Assembly: GCA_003313425.1 (NCBI GenBank)
Contig: NHZP01000021.1
Location: 434,001 to 498,000 of the forward strand
Length of the DNA stretch: 64,000 bases
Origin: Pseudopyrenochaeta lycopersici
Lineage: Eukaryota > Ascomycota > Dothideomycetes > Pleosporales > Pseudopyrenochaetaceae
Direction of reading: 5' to 3'
The translations under genes and the position numbers were made by a program. This document shows, one piece after another, positions 1 through 9,918 of the stretch; the first letter of the stretch is position 1, and every line of letters begins with the position of its first letter. The notes beneath the pieces were generated by a model. That model ran no database searches. It had not been told where the DNA came from and was given only the letters and a program-made list of their open reading frames with translations.

Positions 1-2350
1 CTTTGGCGTTCTACAGACATGACATTTGATGATGGCATGGTGTAATGAGGTCGGATTGGGTCTTAGATTTGGGTTTCCTATGTTCATGAGCGATACCCTA
101 TTGGCACGACAGCTTGATTTGTATTTCGATTTGTATAACACCTCCAATTTCATGTCTTGGAAAGTAAGATAGCAACCAGTCTTCTCCTACCGGACTCAGA
201 CCAACCACATTTGTCATGACAAAACTAATGGCCTACGCCATGACCTGCAGCAAGAGCGCAAGGCGGGAAAGGAGGAATACAGAGCCAGGCCTCATAATGG
301 TAGCTACTTTCTTCGGTCAGTTCCGAGACTACGTGGACAACTAGGATGCCACCCCACAAAAGTGGATCAGAACCTTCCACAGTGGTCGGGAAAAACTCGC
401 GCAGATTCGTCAGAAACCCCGTGTCACGCCTCTAAAACGCCGTTATGCCTGTCCATATCCTTGCAAATTGCACACACACAACGACACTACTCACTGACGC
501 ACGGGGTAGAGGAAGGAATGATGCAAATGTCAGCAACTGGATTCAAACCTAAGAGTCTTCTCGCCCATTCTTCCAACGTCAGTGCAACGAATCTTGTTCC
601 GTCCGTACCGCGGATGAACAAAAGAAAAGGTTGCTACGGTGATCCCATCGCAATTGATGTATTCCATGTTACTTGGCTACTTTCCAAAGGTCTTTGTAAA
701 ATTCGTAACTGTGTATAAGCCGACTATGAGTGCTCATCACGTCGTTAGAATCCCATGGCCTAGGCTTCAGATATCTACATGTACAGCCAGTGCTATCGTA
801 GTGATTGCCTGATCATGTCATATATACACCTTCCTGTGCCTCCGACGGGCCACAAGGAGTAAACATAAGGCATCCACATGCACCTTTAGGCACTTGAGCA
901 TATGTATCATGGTTAAGAGGTTTTGAATATTCATGTGTAGATGTCGAGCTGACAAGAGAGTCAGAGGGCAAGACGGAGTGTAGTGGAGAAGGCAGATTGA
1001 CTGCAAAGAAGAAGTACTCTGTTCTTAGCTACCTCCCTGATGGGACTGAGAAGGAATGAAAAGTAGGTTCTAGGAGAGAGACTGTTCTCTTGATTCAGGT
1101 TCCATCGCAAAGACTAGATTCGGGTTGGATATTCCGGGATAATCACAATAAAGGAAAGATTGTACTCTGTTATTTCTATCATAACGCCGTCCTATCCCTT
1201 AGAGTTGAAAATTTTAAGACACGGAACTTGTTTGGAGAGGGTGATGGCTGATTCTGTCAGGCATTCCGTTGCTGCACCTGATTCCTCTAATAGTGCGAAG
1301 GGGTGATGGTGCTAACATGCAGAGGTTGAGAGAAAGTGTCAAGATAAATCTGGTGCTCAAAAGGCAAAGAATTTGATAGTAGCATTTACCATTAGTGAAC
1401 TCTCCTAATCAGTTTCCCAGTGACGACAGTGTACAAAAGGAATGCAGCGTATAGATAGAAGCTATACTTGCGGCCCGAAGTTAGAATGGCGATATTACAA
1501 AGGAAATATTACGAAGCAGAAGCTACACAGAGTCTAAATTTAGCGCTTTCATAAGTACTGATTATTCAACATGGTAGTAATCATGGAGCTTCGCGCTCGA
1601 GAACAAAAAAAGGGCGCAGCGGCCCCAGTCCAACACATGAGGCTACAGCGCGATACCCAAAACGAACACAACCAACCGGAACCCGATCCGCCTCCTCGAA
1701 CTCAAATAAAATAGTAAACTTAAAGTGTAAACACAGCAATTCGAACGCGCGCACATCTCGAGCCGCATAGCACTTGGAGAAGCAAAAACTACGCAAAGAC
1801 ATAGCAGGAGCAAAAGGAAAGTATCCGCATCCCCGCTACGCGGCTCAGCAGATGTTATGCGGATACCACAAGGGTGATCGCGGTTTCCCGAAGGAAGTTT
1901 TGTTGTTAAACAAACAGCTTTTTTAATATCGCTACTTTCCTATTAAGCAGGAATAATAGAAAAATATATATACGTGAAATACAATCTAAACGCTGGAGAG
2001 CGACCACGACTGGGAATTCGCACCTGGGGTTGATGGTTTGGAGGCTGGATGGCACGTGCTGAAGCTGAAGTGCAAAAACAGTAGGAGGCGCTGGTGCCTA
2101 GATGTGGCTGCAGGGGGGATCTATCGAGCGTTCATGTTGGATATGATGAAATGATCTACAGCCTATGAGAGACTGTTGTAAATTGATAATGACGCAGTAT
2201 ATATTTTGTATTTCCCAATCTTATCTCGGGATCCAACTGGAGAAAGTCAAGGAAAAGAAACGTCACTTGTCCTTTGATAGCCAGCCCTACTTCGCCATTA
2301 GCAACTATACCCAAAACTACAGCGCGGTCGTCGACGCTGGGGCACAACGC
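1..2350. other. intergenic, no gene recognised
   Basis: I find no coherent gene on either strand here. Only short open stretches without family motifs or convincing splice structure are present. The last part before 2350 is the 3' flank of the small gene on the minus strand. Short AT runs lie near 1920-1980. Confidence 0.5.
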
Positions 2351-2714
2351 TCAAATTACCTTTTGCTTCAGCTTCTCCCAATACTCCTTGTCTCTTTCCC
2401 CCCTGTCGACATGCCCATCCTTTGAATTCGGCGTTGAGTAGATACTCCCCATCCGAAGTTGGAACTGTGATGGCGGTACTTTTGCAGCGTCCCAGGTATC
2501 GCTATTGCGGGGCTCGCTGGACGTTGAGCTACTCGAGGAGCGTCGTTGCTCTGCCGAAGTGGATAATAGAGCTGCAGGCGTGGCATTCCCATCTGAACTT
2601 GCTTTAGCGTCGTCTTCAGATTGCCAAAGTAGCTCATCCGGCCATCAATAATTAAGAAAGATTGTAGATACGAAAGGGGAAGCTCATCGTACCGACACCG
2701 TGAGAATTAGCCAT
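2351..2714 (-). CDS. small conserved-looking hypothetical protein, 94 aa, two exons
   Basis: I do not recognise a characterised family. The model is exon 1 at 2714-2693 (starts ATG), a 79-nt GT-AG intron at 2692-2614, and exon 2 at 2613-2351 ending in TGA, 285 nt in all. The product is hydrophilic. It has a serine-rich low-complexity middle (around residues 30-45), then a more ordered part containing W-D-A-A-K-V-P-P-S and G-S-I-Y-S-T-P-N-S-K-D-G-H-V-D-R, and a charged end with D-K-E-Y-W-E-K-L-K. The G-S-I-Y-x-T-P-x-S-x-D-G-H-V type motif resembles one I associate with small conserved fungal proteins of unknown role (recollection, not a search). No signal peptide or membrane helix is seen, so it is probably intracellular. 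The coding frame reads clean only with this intron removed. Other frames here look random. Confidence 0.6.
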
Positions 2715-4205
2715 GGAGCCTTTTGGTTTCAAAGTGTGAGAGTGACTTAGAGCGCGGTATCTTGGGGTAAGACAGCAACGAGACTAGTGTATGTATGTAT
2801 CGAGGAGATAAAGGAAATAGTGTTTGCTTTTAGCAAAAAAAGGGAGATCAAGAACAATCCACGCGGCGAACAGACACTGGTTCTTGTCGATCTGCAGCCG
2901 AAAGGGAGTATTACAAACACCTGACGCTGTGTGAAGCTTAGCACTCCAGGCGTCCAACGACGACTGTGGCGCCACCCCCGCCACTTCAAAATCGAAGAGT
3001 GAACTGGCCGCAGGCGTCTCAATCAGTCCGGTGGTGTCACATTTGGCTTGCTGGTCAAGGCCGTCTTGTGCCGAAGGAAAGCTAATTTCGACGAACGCAA
3101 TGGACCGCTCCGTCAGGTGTTTCGCGGAACAGCTGCATGCAAAGTGAGGGGGGGTCTGCCCAGTTCCTCTTCATTGGTCGGATGAGTGGGTGGACCTCAC
3201 TCGTCTCCAAGCTGCCGGAGTACTTCCACGGGAAAACGCATAGTGAGCGGTGGAAGACGGAGGATACGCGTCACGGACGAAAGTGGTGATTGGTGTAGGG
3301 GGTGAAGGCCATGGATATGTGAGTGCCGAGTGCTAGGCGTGATAACAAGAAATCGCTAGCTTCAAGGGTCCACCGCATTGAGAAGGTTGGTCTTTGGCCT
3401 TTGTGCCGAATCACGAATCTGGCTGGTTGTCTGGGTGAACGCATGTTGTCGACTTATTGTTATATACATTGAGAATAGCGTTGCGCTGTGACTGGTCCAG
3501 AAAGATAGTTTGACAATGGTATACCTCAAGCTTCATAAACGCCAAATATGTGTACTCGTGCATGCTCTCAAACTCTCGGACGCCGATCCATGATCGGTCT
3601 TCAATGCGGCCTTGAGGCGCAGTGCTTGCATGCAGACGCTTGGCCCGTAGCGCTCCAAGTAAGGTTTGAATGACAAGCGCCGACACTGCAACTATGCGCA
3701 ATGTGCCGTCGTGCGTTTCAGCTCTAAAGCTTCGCTGATGTGAGCTGTACCCGAAAAGGCGGGGTGCAGACGTCTTGGAAGATTTGCAACTGGGGACTGC
3801 AGGCTGAAGAGTGTAATGAGGTGTGTTTTGTATATATAATATACCGAAGCTAAGATTTGAAGAAAAGGAGATGCCTGACTTTGAGCGCCGGCAGATTGTG
3901 CGTCGCCCTCCACTTCTCTCCATGTAACAAAGGAAACCTCCATCGCAACCTGGTCGACAGTAGTGTTGCGCGTCTTTTGTACCAATCAGATCTGAGTATG
4001 GAACGCCGAGTATGCAATAACAAAGTGCCCGGGTAATCCACCCAAGTAAAAACCCATGTCAATCTCAAATGAAGTCGAGAGAATCGAAAGACCACAGCGT
4101 GGCCAACAGTTAGACAAGCAAGAAAAGTCCAAAGTGGATTTATCCACATAAAACGCCGCGAAAATGCACATAGTCTCCCTAACCCACCTAACCCTCGGTC
4201 GTGAA
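2715..4205. other. intergenic between small gene and SYF1
   Basis: About 1.5 kb with no recognised gene. A 170-codon open stretch on the minus strand (about 3411-3923) has no family motif, no good start context and overlaps other equally open frames, so I do not call it. The part next to 2715 should carry the promoter of the small gene, and the part next to 4205 the SYF1 3' end. Confidence 0.45.
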
Positions 4206-6773
4206 TCATATGTCTTCGTCGTCGAGATCAATCGCATCGGGATTCGCGGCAGCGTCCTCGGTGGGCTTGATGTTGCCAGCCAAGCCAGTGCTGGAAGCTA
4301 CAAAGCCTACAGGCGCTCTAGCTTGGCGTTCGAGAGCAGCCATTGCATCTTCACCAGCCTCCGATACATCGTCTTCTGGGTGCGTGCCGTTGCCATTTTG
4401 CTGGCCGCGTGCGACCGCTTGGGAGGCGATGAAATTGACATCGGTGCTGTATAGTGTTAGCGTTGGTGCTTTGCGGTGCATATTGATAGAGTGTACGTAC
4501 TTGTATTGAGCCTGCACACTTCTCTTGATCCGAAGCATCTCCTTGTAGGTGTCTTCATTTCCATGCTGGACTTCAAAAGACTCCCACTTCTTCCAGAATT
4601 CGGGCCTTGTCCTCGGATCACAAAACTGGCTCGCGTGGCCATAGATTGCTCGTGCTCGGTCAATTTCTCCCAGTCGTCGCTCCATCTCAGCAAACTTGAG
4701 ACACATCTCTTTGGCTTCACCATCAGGTAATGCAGCGATTGCTCGCTCGTAGATAGGCCGTGTGGAGGTGAGACCAAAGTTTGATGCGGACTTGGTGATG
4801 TAGAAATTGAACATTTCTAGTCGGTCCTCATCGGCGACGGCACGGGTGGCGCGCTCGTATATCCGCATGGCGTGTCGTGCTAATCCCCGGTCTTCCTCCA
4901 GAGCGCCGTACATCAGGTATAGCACCTTGGCAAATTTGGGGGGGCAGTCTTCAACGGCTTGCTCGAAGAGGTCTCGTAAACGCTCCATGCCGATCTTTCG
5001 GTCGACGGCTTTAGTTAAGTAAAGATTCCATATCTCGAATGCAACGGGATAGCTGAAGAGGTCAAGGCCGCGCTCGTACACCTTGAAACAGTCTTCAAAG
5101 TATTTGTTCTCCTCGAGCAGATTGGCATAGTTGACAATTGTCTGTGGCGTTGCGATGCGAAGCTCAAATATTCTCTCATACACTTTCTTTGTCTCCTCCA
5201 AGGTGCTGACGCTCTCAACGAGATCGACGTAGAAACTCCACAGTTTCCAGCTCTTGTGAACGCGCTGTTGTGGTGATAGCGACTCATCAAAGTAGTCGAC
5301 GTTTGATCGCTTTGGTGCTTGTGTTGCTTTAGCCATGATGTCGACAGCTCTGTCGAAATTCTCATTACGGAGCTCCATCTCAGCCCATTCGCACCACATC
5401 TCGGCCAGCTCGGCAACCGACTTGAAGGGGACCTTGACAGCCTTCTCCATGATAACACGGGCATTTGTAAGATTGTCACCAGCTTCATAGAATTTTGCGT
5501 AGTTGGTCCAGAGCTCGTGGAACTTGCCCACTGCTTTCTTGGGATTGATGGCGGCGATGGCATCTGTGTAGGTCTGCACCACCTCTTTCTTGTTGTCACC
5601 CCACAGGGCAACACGCTTCTCCCATTCGATAACGTTGTGGGGGTTCTGCCGCAACATGACATCGTTTAGCAAAAAGGGCCTTCTCTGCATTAGCGACTCA
5701 AAGCGGACCATCCGGATGTCAAGGTCAGCGTCTGCAGCTTCGTCCAAGCGGCCCTTTTCGGACCGAGCAGCAGCCTCGTTGAGCTTGATCCCAATCATGG
5801 CTTCCTCGGCTTCGACATATGTATCGAAGACGACGGAAAAATCACGAACTGTCATGACGGTAGTGACGCCCTCTTCGAAGACGTCGCGTGCTTTCTCATA
5901 CTCGCCCTTGTGCATCCAGTATCGCGCCAGACCAACCCATAGTATTCCGCGCTGGTCGGGGAACTTGGCTATGCCGCTTTGTATGATCTTCTCCACGTCA
6001 ATGCCGCTGTCGTCGCTAGTGTCAATGTCCTTTGCATGGTCGATCATGAGGTCGATCATCTCGGTCCAAAACTGGAAGGGACCCTTGGCTTCCTTGCTCT
6101 TGAAACGCGGGTTGTTGAGGATTTCCATGTATTTCTTGACGGCTTCGGTGTACTTGCGCATGTCCTTCAGCAGCTCGATGAAGTCCTCGGCATCCTCGGG
6201 GTGGATCTGCATGTAGCGCCGCCATATCTTGACGGCCGTTTCACCCGAGGCAGACGTGGCAAACGGGCGGTATAGAGCCCATATGCGGTTGTGCTGGGTG
6301 AGGGGCAGGGCGCGCAATGCTCGGTCAAAGGTGCGGCGGGTGGTGGTGACGAGGGGCTGCTGCATGAGGAAGTCGAGGTACATCTCCCAGATGCGCGGCA
6401 TCTTGTTCAGCAGCACGAGGGCGCGCTCGAACAGGGCATTGACCTTGACATAGTGCGGCGCGTACTTTGCGGGATTCTTCTTGGTGAGGTGGCGGGTGCG
6501 CAGCTCGAGGTAGAGCTTCCAGAGCTTGTAGGAGCGCGGCAGGGTGGTGACGGCGCGCTCGAGCACGAAGGCCTGCTCCAGGATGCTGCCGCGGGACTTT
6601 TTGAAGCTGTAGTAGTCCAGCCAGGGCTTCACGCTGCCGGCATTGCGCTGAATGTCCTGCTCGTACGCGACGTCCTGGTCGGTGATGAGGAAAAGGTCGG
6701 GCGAGGGCTCCATTTTGCGCTTCGAGGGCCGCGAGAGGCTCGCGGTGACGGTCCTGAGCAGTTCGCCGGGCAT
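4206..6773 (-). CDS. SYF1: pre-mRNA-splicing factor SYF1 (HAT-repeat protein)
   Basis: SYF1 (human XAB2) is a scaffold of the Prp19/NineTeen complex and acts in the nucleus during spliceosome activation. The protein is almost wholly HAT (half-a-TPR) repeats, recognisable by recurring W-x2-Y/W...A-R-x-I-Y/F-E-R-A patterns from about residue 50 to 760, followed by an acidic low-complexity tail. The N-terminal D-L-F-L-I-T-D-Q-D-V-A-Y-E-Q-D and the C-terminal D-V-N-F-I-A-S-Q-A are family hallmarks. One 54-nt intron (4500-4447, GTACGT...TACAG) interrupts the 3' part. Its removal gives Q-A-Q-Y-N-T-D-V-N-F, as expected for the family. The intron is a multiple of three and stop-free. I start at the ATG at 6773 (product 837 aa, normal size). 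A further Met at 6713 is possible. It is divergent from VMA8 across about 370 bp. Confidence 0.93.
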   Translation of the reverse strand: MPGELLRTVTASLSRPSKRKMEPSPDLFLITDQDVAYEQDIQRNAGSVKPWLDYYSFKKSRGSILEQAFVLERAVTTLPRSYKLWKLYLELRTRHLTKKNPAKYAPHYVKVNALFERALVLLNKMPRIWEMYLDFLMQQPLVTTTRRTFDRALRALPLTQHNRIWALYRPFATSASGETAVKIWRRYMQIHPEDAEDFIELLKDMRKYTEAVKKYMEILNNPRFKSKEAKGPFQFWTEMIDLMIDHAKDIDTSDDSGIDVEKIIQSGIAKFPDQRGILWVGLARYWMHKGEYEKARDVFEEGVTTVMTVRDFSVVFDTYVEAEEAMIGIKLNEAAARSEKGRLDEAADADLDIRMVRFESLMQRRPFLLNDVMLRQNPHNVIEWEKRVALWGDNKKEVVQTYTDAIAAINPKKAVGKFHELWTNYAKFYEAGDNLTNARVIMEKAVKVPFKSVAELAEMWCEWAEMELRNENFDRAVDIMAKATQAPKRSNVDYFDESLSPQQRVHKSWKLWSFYVDLVESVSTLEETKKVYERIFELRIATPQTIVNYANLLEENKYFEDCFKVYERGLDLFSYPVAFEIWNLYLTKAVDRKIGMERLRDLFEQAVEDCPPKFAKVLYLMYGALEEDRGLARHAMRIYERATRAVADEDRLEMFNFYITKSASNFGLTSTRPIYERAIAALPDGEAKEMCLKFAEMERRLGEIDRARAIYGHASQFCDPRTRPEFWKKWESFEVQHGNEDTYKEMLRIKRSVQAQYKYVHSINMHRKAPTLTLYSTDVNFIASQAVARGQQNGNGTHPEDDVSEAGEDAMAALERQARAPVGFVASSTGLAGNIKPTEDAAANPDAIDLDDEDI

Positions 6774-7146
6774 GATGGCGCCAGAGCAGGCGTAGGACAG
6801 CCCGCGGTGGGCGACAACGCGATGGATTGGGGCGTGATGGCTGAGGGTGGTGTTGAGCAGCGTTAAAGTTCTGAGGGAAAGAAGCACGTCCGAGCGGTCA
6901 GGTCGGCCCAATCGCAGCGCGTAGCCGGGCGACCCACTTTGCACAGTTGGCAGACGCACCGCACGGCCCCTCGTCTCAGGTAGCTCCCCGGGCCAGCTGC
7001 GTCACGTTCCGCCGTCTTCACGAATCCGTGCTGCGTCCTCCTACTGGCTCTGATACGCCTGTCTGACCGTCTGCGGAGCATTGCCAGCGTCTACTTTTGG
7101 TTTCAGCCCCATCGACATCCTTTCGCGGTCCTTCTAAGCTGCCATC
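6774..7146. promoter_or_regulatory. shared divergent promoter region of SYF1 and VMA8
   Basis: A 373-bp GC-rich gap between two housekeeping genes read in opposite directions. It must hold both 5' UTRs and core promoters. No TATA-like element stands out. In-frame codons continue upstream of the chosen SYF1 start, but they do not resemble the family. Confidence 0.5.
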
Positions 7147-8138
7147 ATGTCTGGCAGCGGGGTAGGTTGCGCCTCAGAGCTCTGCCGCACATGGCACTAC
7201 TGACACCACCATCAGGCGAGAGAGGCCGTCTTTGCCACGCGGCAATCGCTGGGTTTGATGAAGAGCAAGCTCAAGGGCGCCCAGACCGGCCATGACTTGC
7301 TCAAGCGAAAGAGCGAAGCGCTGACAAAGTATGCCCATGCTCTCTTGCTGCTGTAGCCCTTGCTGACCCCCGATAGACGTTTCCGAGGTGCGAATCCCGC
7401 CGTATGCCTCGCTATCATGTGCCCGTGTAGCTGAAACAACATACAGAAATAACGCGCCGCATCGATGAGGCAAAGCGCAAGATGGGCAAGGTCATGCAGG
7501 TTGCTGCCTTCTCTCTCGCCGAAGTCACCTACGCCGTTGGCGGCGATATTGGCTACCAGATCCAGGAATCTGCTAAGCAAGCTCGCTTCCGCGTGCGTAC
7601 AAAGCAGGAGAACGTCTCCGGTGTCTTCCTACCGGCCTTTGAGAGCTACACCGTAGAGAGCAACAATGACTTCGCCTTGACAGGCTTGGGCAAGGGTGGC
7701 CAGCAGGTCCAGAGATGTAGAGAAACATATGCAAGAGCCGTGGAAACACTGGTCGAACTGGCTAGTCTGCAGACTGCCTTTGTTATTTTGGATGAAGTTA
7801 TCAAAGTCGTCAATCGCCGTGTAAACGCCATGTATGTGTCCTTCGCCTTCAAGACCTTGCCAAAGCTGACATCATCCAGTGAGCATGTCATCATCCCTCG
7901 CACAGAAAACACAATCCATTACATCAACTCAGAGCTAGACGAGCTCGACCGAGAAGAGTTCTATCGCCTGAAAAAGGTGTCTGGCAAGAAGCAAAGAGAC
8001 GCTGCTGCCGAGGAAGCGGCAAGACAGGCGAAGAAGGCCGAAGAAAGTGAATCTGCAGGCACTCAGAGTGCGCCAAAGGATGAGAAAGAAAGCAAGGATC
8101 TCCTTGGTGACGAGGACAATGAAGACGTCATTTTCTGA
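7147..8138 (+). CDS. VMA8: V-type proton ATPase subunit D
   Basis: Subunit D forms the central rotor stalk of the V1 sector of the vacuolar H+-ATPase. Five exons are read: 7147-7161, 7216-7328, 7377-7387 (only 11 nt), 7447-7831 and 7880-8138. Introns are 54, 48, 59 and 48 nt, all GT-AG. The spliced product is 260 aa, the normal length. Joins restore family sequence: R-E-A-V-F-A-T-R-Q-S-L, L-T-K-R-F-R-E-I-T-R-R-I-D-E-A-K, and N-R-R-V-N-A-I-E-H-V-I-I-P-R-T-E-N-T-I. The long N- and C-terminal helices and the charged, lysine/glutamate-rich tail are typical of the family. The last intron is stop-free and a multiple of three, so an unspliced reading stays open. It converges with the snRNP gene downstream. 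Confidence 0.95.
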
Positions 8139-8473
8139 GCGTCTCGATGACAATCAGAAGTGCTTGACCATGACTCGCTGCTTGGTCAGAAGTTTCGGGG
8201 GCGATATACTCTGCGCTCCTTATGTTTGGCAATCAGACGCTCCGAGTGCTCTCGCTTGAAGTCCTCAGCAGACTTGGAGGTGGCTGGAGTACCTCCCAGC
8301 CAGGCGTTGGGATACCCGCTAGGAGATACGACCAGGCTTTCTCTAGATATGGAGATGAGTACTGTGTGCCATAGTAAATGTGAAAATAGCAATCGGATAA
8401 AAGGCTGCATTGTCATGGCCTGCACCTGAACAGAACGAGGTATCATAAAACTCATAAATCCATGTACAATAAC
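8139..8473. terminator. convergent 3' ends of VMA8 and the snRNP gene
   Basis: A 335-bp gap between two convergent genes. It should hold both 3' UTRs and polyadenylation signals. I see no gene in it. Confidence 0.4.
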
Positions 8474-9383
8474 CTACTGCCGCTGGTATGTCACCTTCAT
8501 TGGCTTGCCCTCTGCGCCAATCGGTGTATTCGCCGTCGCCTCTTTCGCCGTAATTGCAAATTGTTCGTTTTCAAATTCGGCAAAAGCCACCGACCTGACC
8601 GAGACCAGACGCACTTCCTTGAAGCCTTCGAAGCGCTCGAATATCGTAGTGAGATCGTCTTCGTCGACGTCTCGAGGGATATTCTGCAGGAAGAGCGTCT
8701 TGTTTGGTCGCACATACTCGTCGGGAACTGCAGCGGCACCGGTTTTGGCAGCGCGCGGCTTTTCGGCGGCGACTGTTGGGTTGGCTTGCGCTTTTGCGTC
8801 TTCTTCTGCTCGCTTGAAGTCTGGACTCGGTTAGTTTGTGGCTCGATGTATGTAGGCATGGTGAATGTGTACCCTTCAGCATCAATCGCTTTCGCTTGTG
8901 GTCATCGAACATGTCCGCAGCTTTTCGCTTAACCGTCTCGTCGCTGTGTGTCTTTGCCCTGGAAACCTTCATAACCTTTCCGTACATCTCGAACCCGTTC
9001 ATATCCTCGACTGCTTCTAGCGCCGACTTCTCGCTATCAAAGACGATGAATGCCTGGCCCTTTCGCTTTAAGCTGCTCTTAGCAATGACGTCCAGGATTG
9101 GACCATAGTATTGGAAAACTCGAGTTAGGGCCTGTTTCATGGTATCGATTTTGACGCGCTCCTCAAGGTTGTTCACCTAGTGCAGTCAGCATCGCGCCAC
9201 GGAGTGCAATGTGAGTGCGTGCTGCGCGCTCAGGTTCAACTCACGTAGATTCTACATCTCAAATTAGCATCAAGGGGACCTACCTTTTGGGCATGATCGC
9301 ACTTACGTTTCAATGGGCACTGGGTATTTGCTAGGGTCGACTAGACCTCCGCCCGCTACTACGCCCTCCATTTTGTCTGCCAT
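8474..9383 (-). CDS. U1A/U2B''-family snRNP protein with two RRM domains
   Basis: A small nuclear ribonucleoprotein of the U1A/U2B'' family, which binds stem-loops of U1 or U2 snRNA through its first RRM. Exons on the minus strand are 9383-9307, 9251-9245 (7 nt), 9176-8873 and 8820-8474. Introns are 55, 68 and 52 nt. The spliced product is 244 aa. RRM1 starts I-E-T-I-Y-V-N-N-L and has the RNP1-like K-G-Q-A-F-I-V-F. A basic linker (K-R-K-R-L) leads to RRM2 with T-L-F-L-Q-N-I-P and V-A-F-A-E-F. The microexon supplies the two residues of RNP2 (Ile-Tyr) that the family requires, which is strong support for it. Whether the protein serves U1, U2 or both cannot be told from this sequence. Confidence 0.9.
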
Positions 9384-9918
9384 ATTGGGCGACTGTCGTG
9401 TGTACTTTGGTTGGCGTTGAGCGTCGCGAAGGTTAATGTCGGAAGCTCTCGAGAGCTCGAATTCCGACCATCGCGCCAAGGCACGCTAAGTGGCGATCAC
9501 ACGTGACAGCAACTGTGGCTGCAAGACACAGTCAAGTCGTGTCTTTGGCAAGCCCAGAAGCATACATTAGTCATCTCGGTGGCAGCTTATACGTCTATAC
9601 CAATGAGTGGTCAAAATGGTCAGCAGTTCTTCAGGCTCGGAGCTTGCATTGCCAGGCTAGGGTCAATGCCTGCTTACCCTGATCGACAGCTCTAGTTTCC
9701 GAATATTGATCAGCTAACTTTTCAAAAATTAACTGGTAAAACATTGTCACGCCCTCGTCCCCGTTCCCATTATTTCAGCCGTGGTTACCTTCCCAAAGTA
9801 CTGAAGTCAGACGGTGCAATTGTATTCGCACGGAGACTGCCCTTCTGTATGCTCTTACCTGGTAGTTGCGGTACTCATTGAAGGACTTAGATACCTACCG
9901 GAGGATTTAACCCACTAC
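9384..9918. promoter_or_regulatory. divergent promoter region, snRNP gene and MFS gene
   Basis: A 535-bp gap between oppositely directed genes. In-frame codons run upstream of the chosen MFS start to about 9814, but they do not resemble a transporter N-terminus. No specific site was identified. Confidence 0.4.

Noticed and set aside
3411..3923. 170-codon open stretch on the minus strand
   Set aside because: No family motif, mixed low-complexity composition, and overlapping open frames of similar length. It most likely occurs by chance in intergenic DNA.
6774..6959. N-terminal extension of SYF1 upstream of 6773
   Set aside because: The extra 62 codons stay in frame but do not resemble the family, and the ATG at 6773 gives a normal-length protein.
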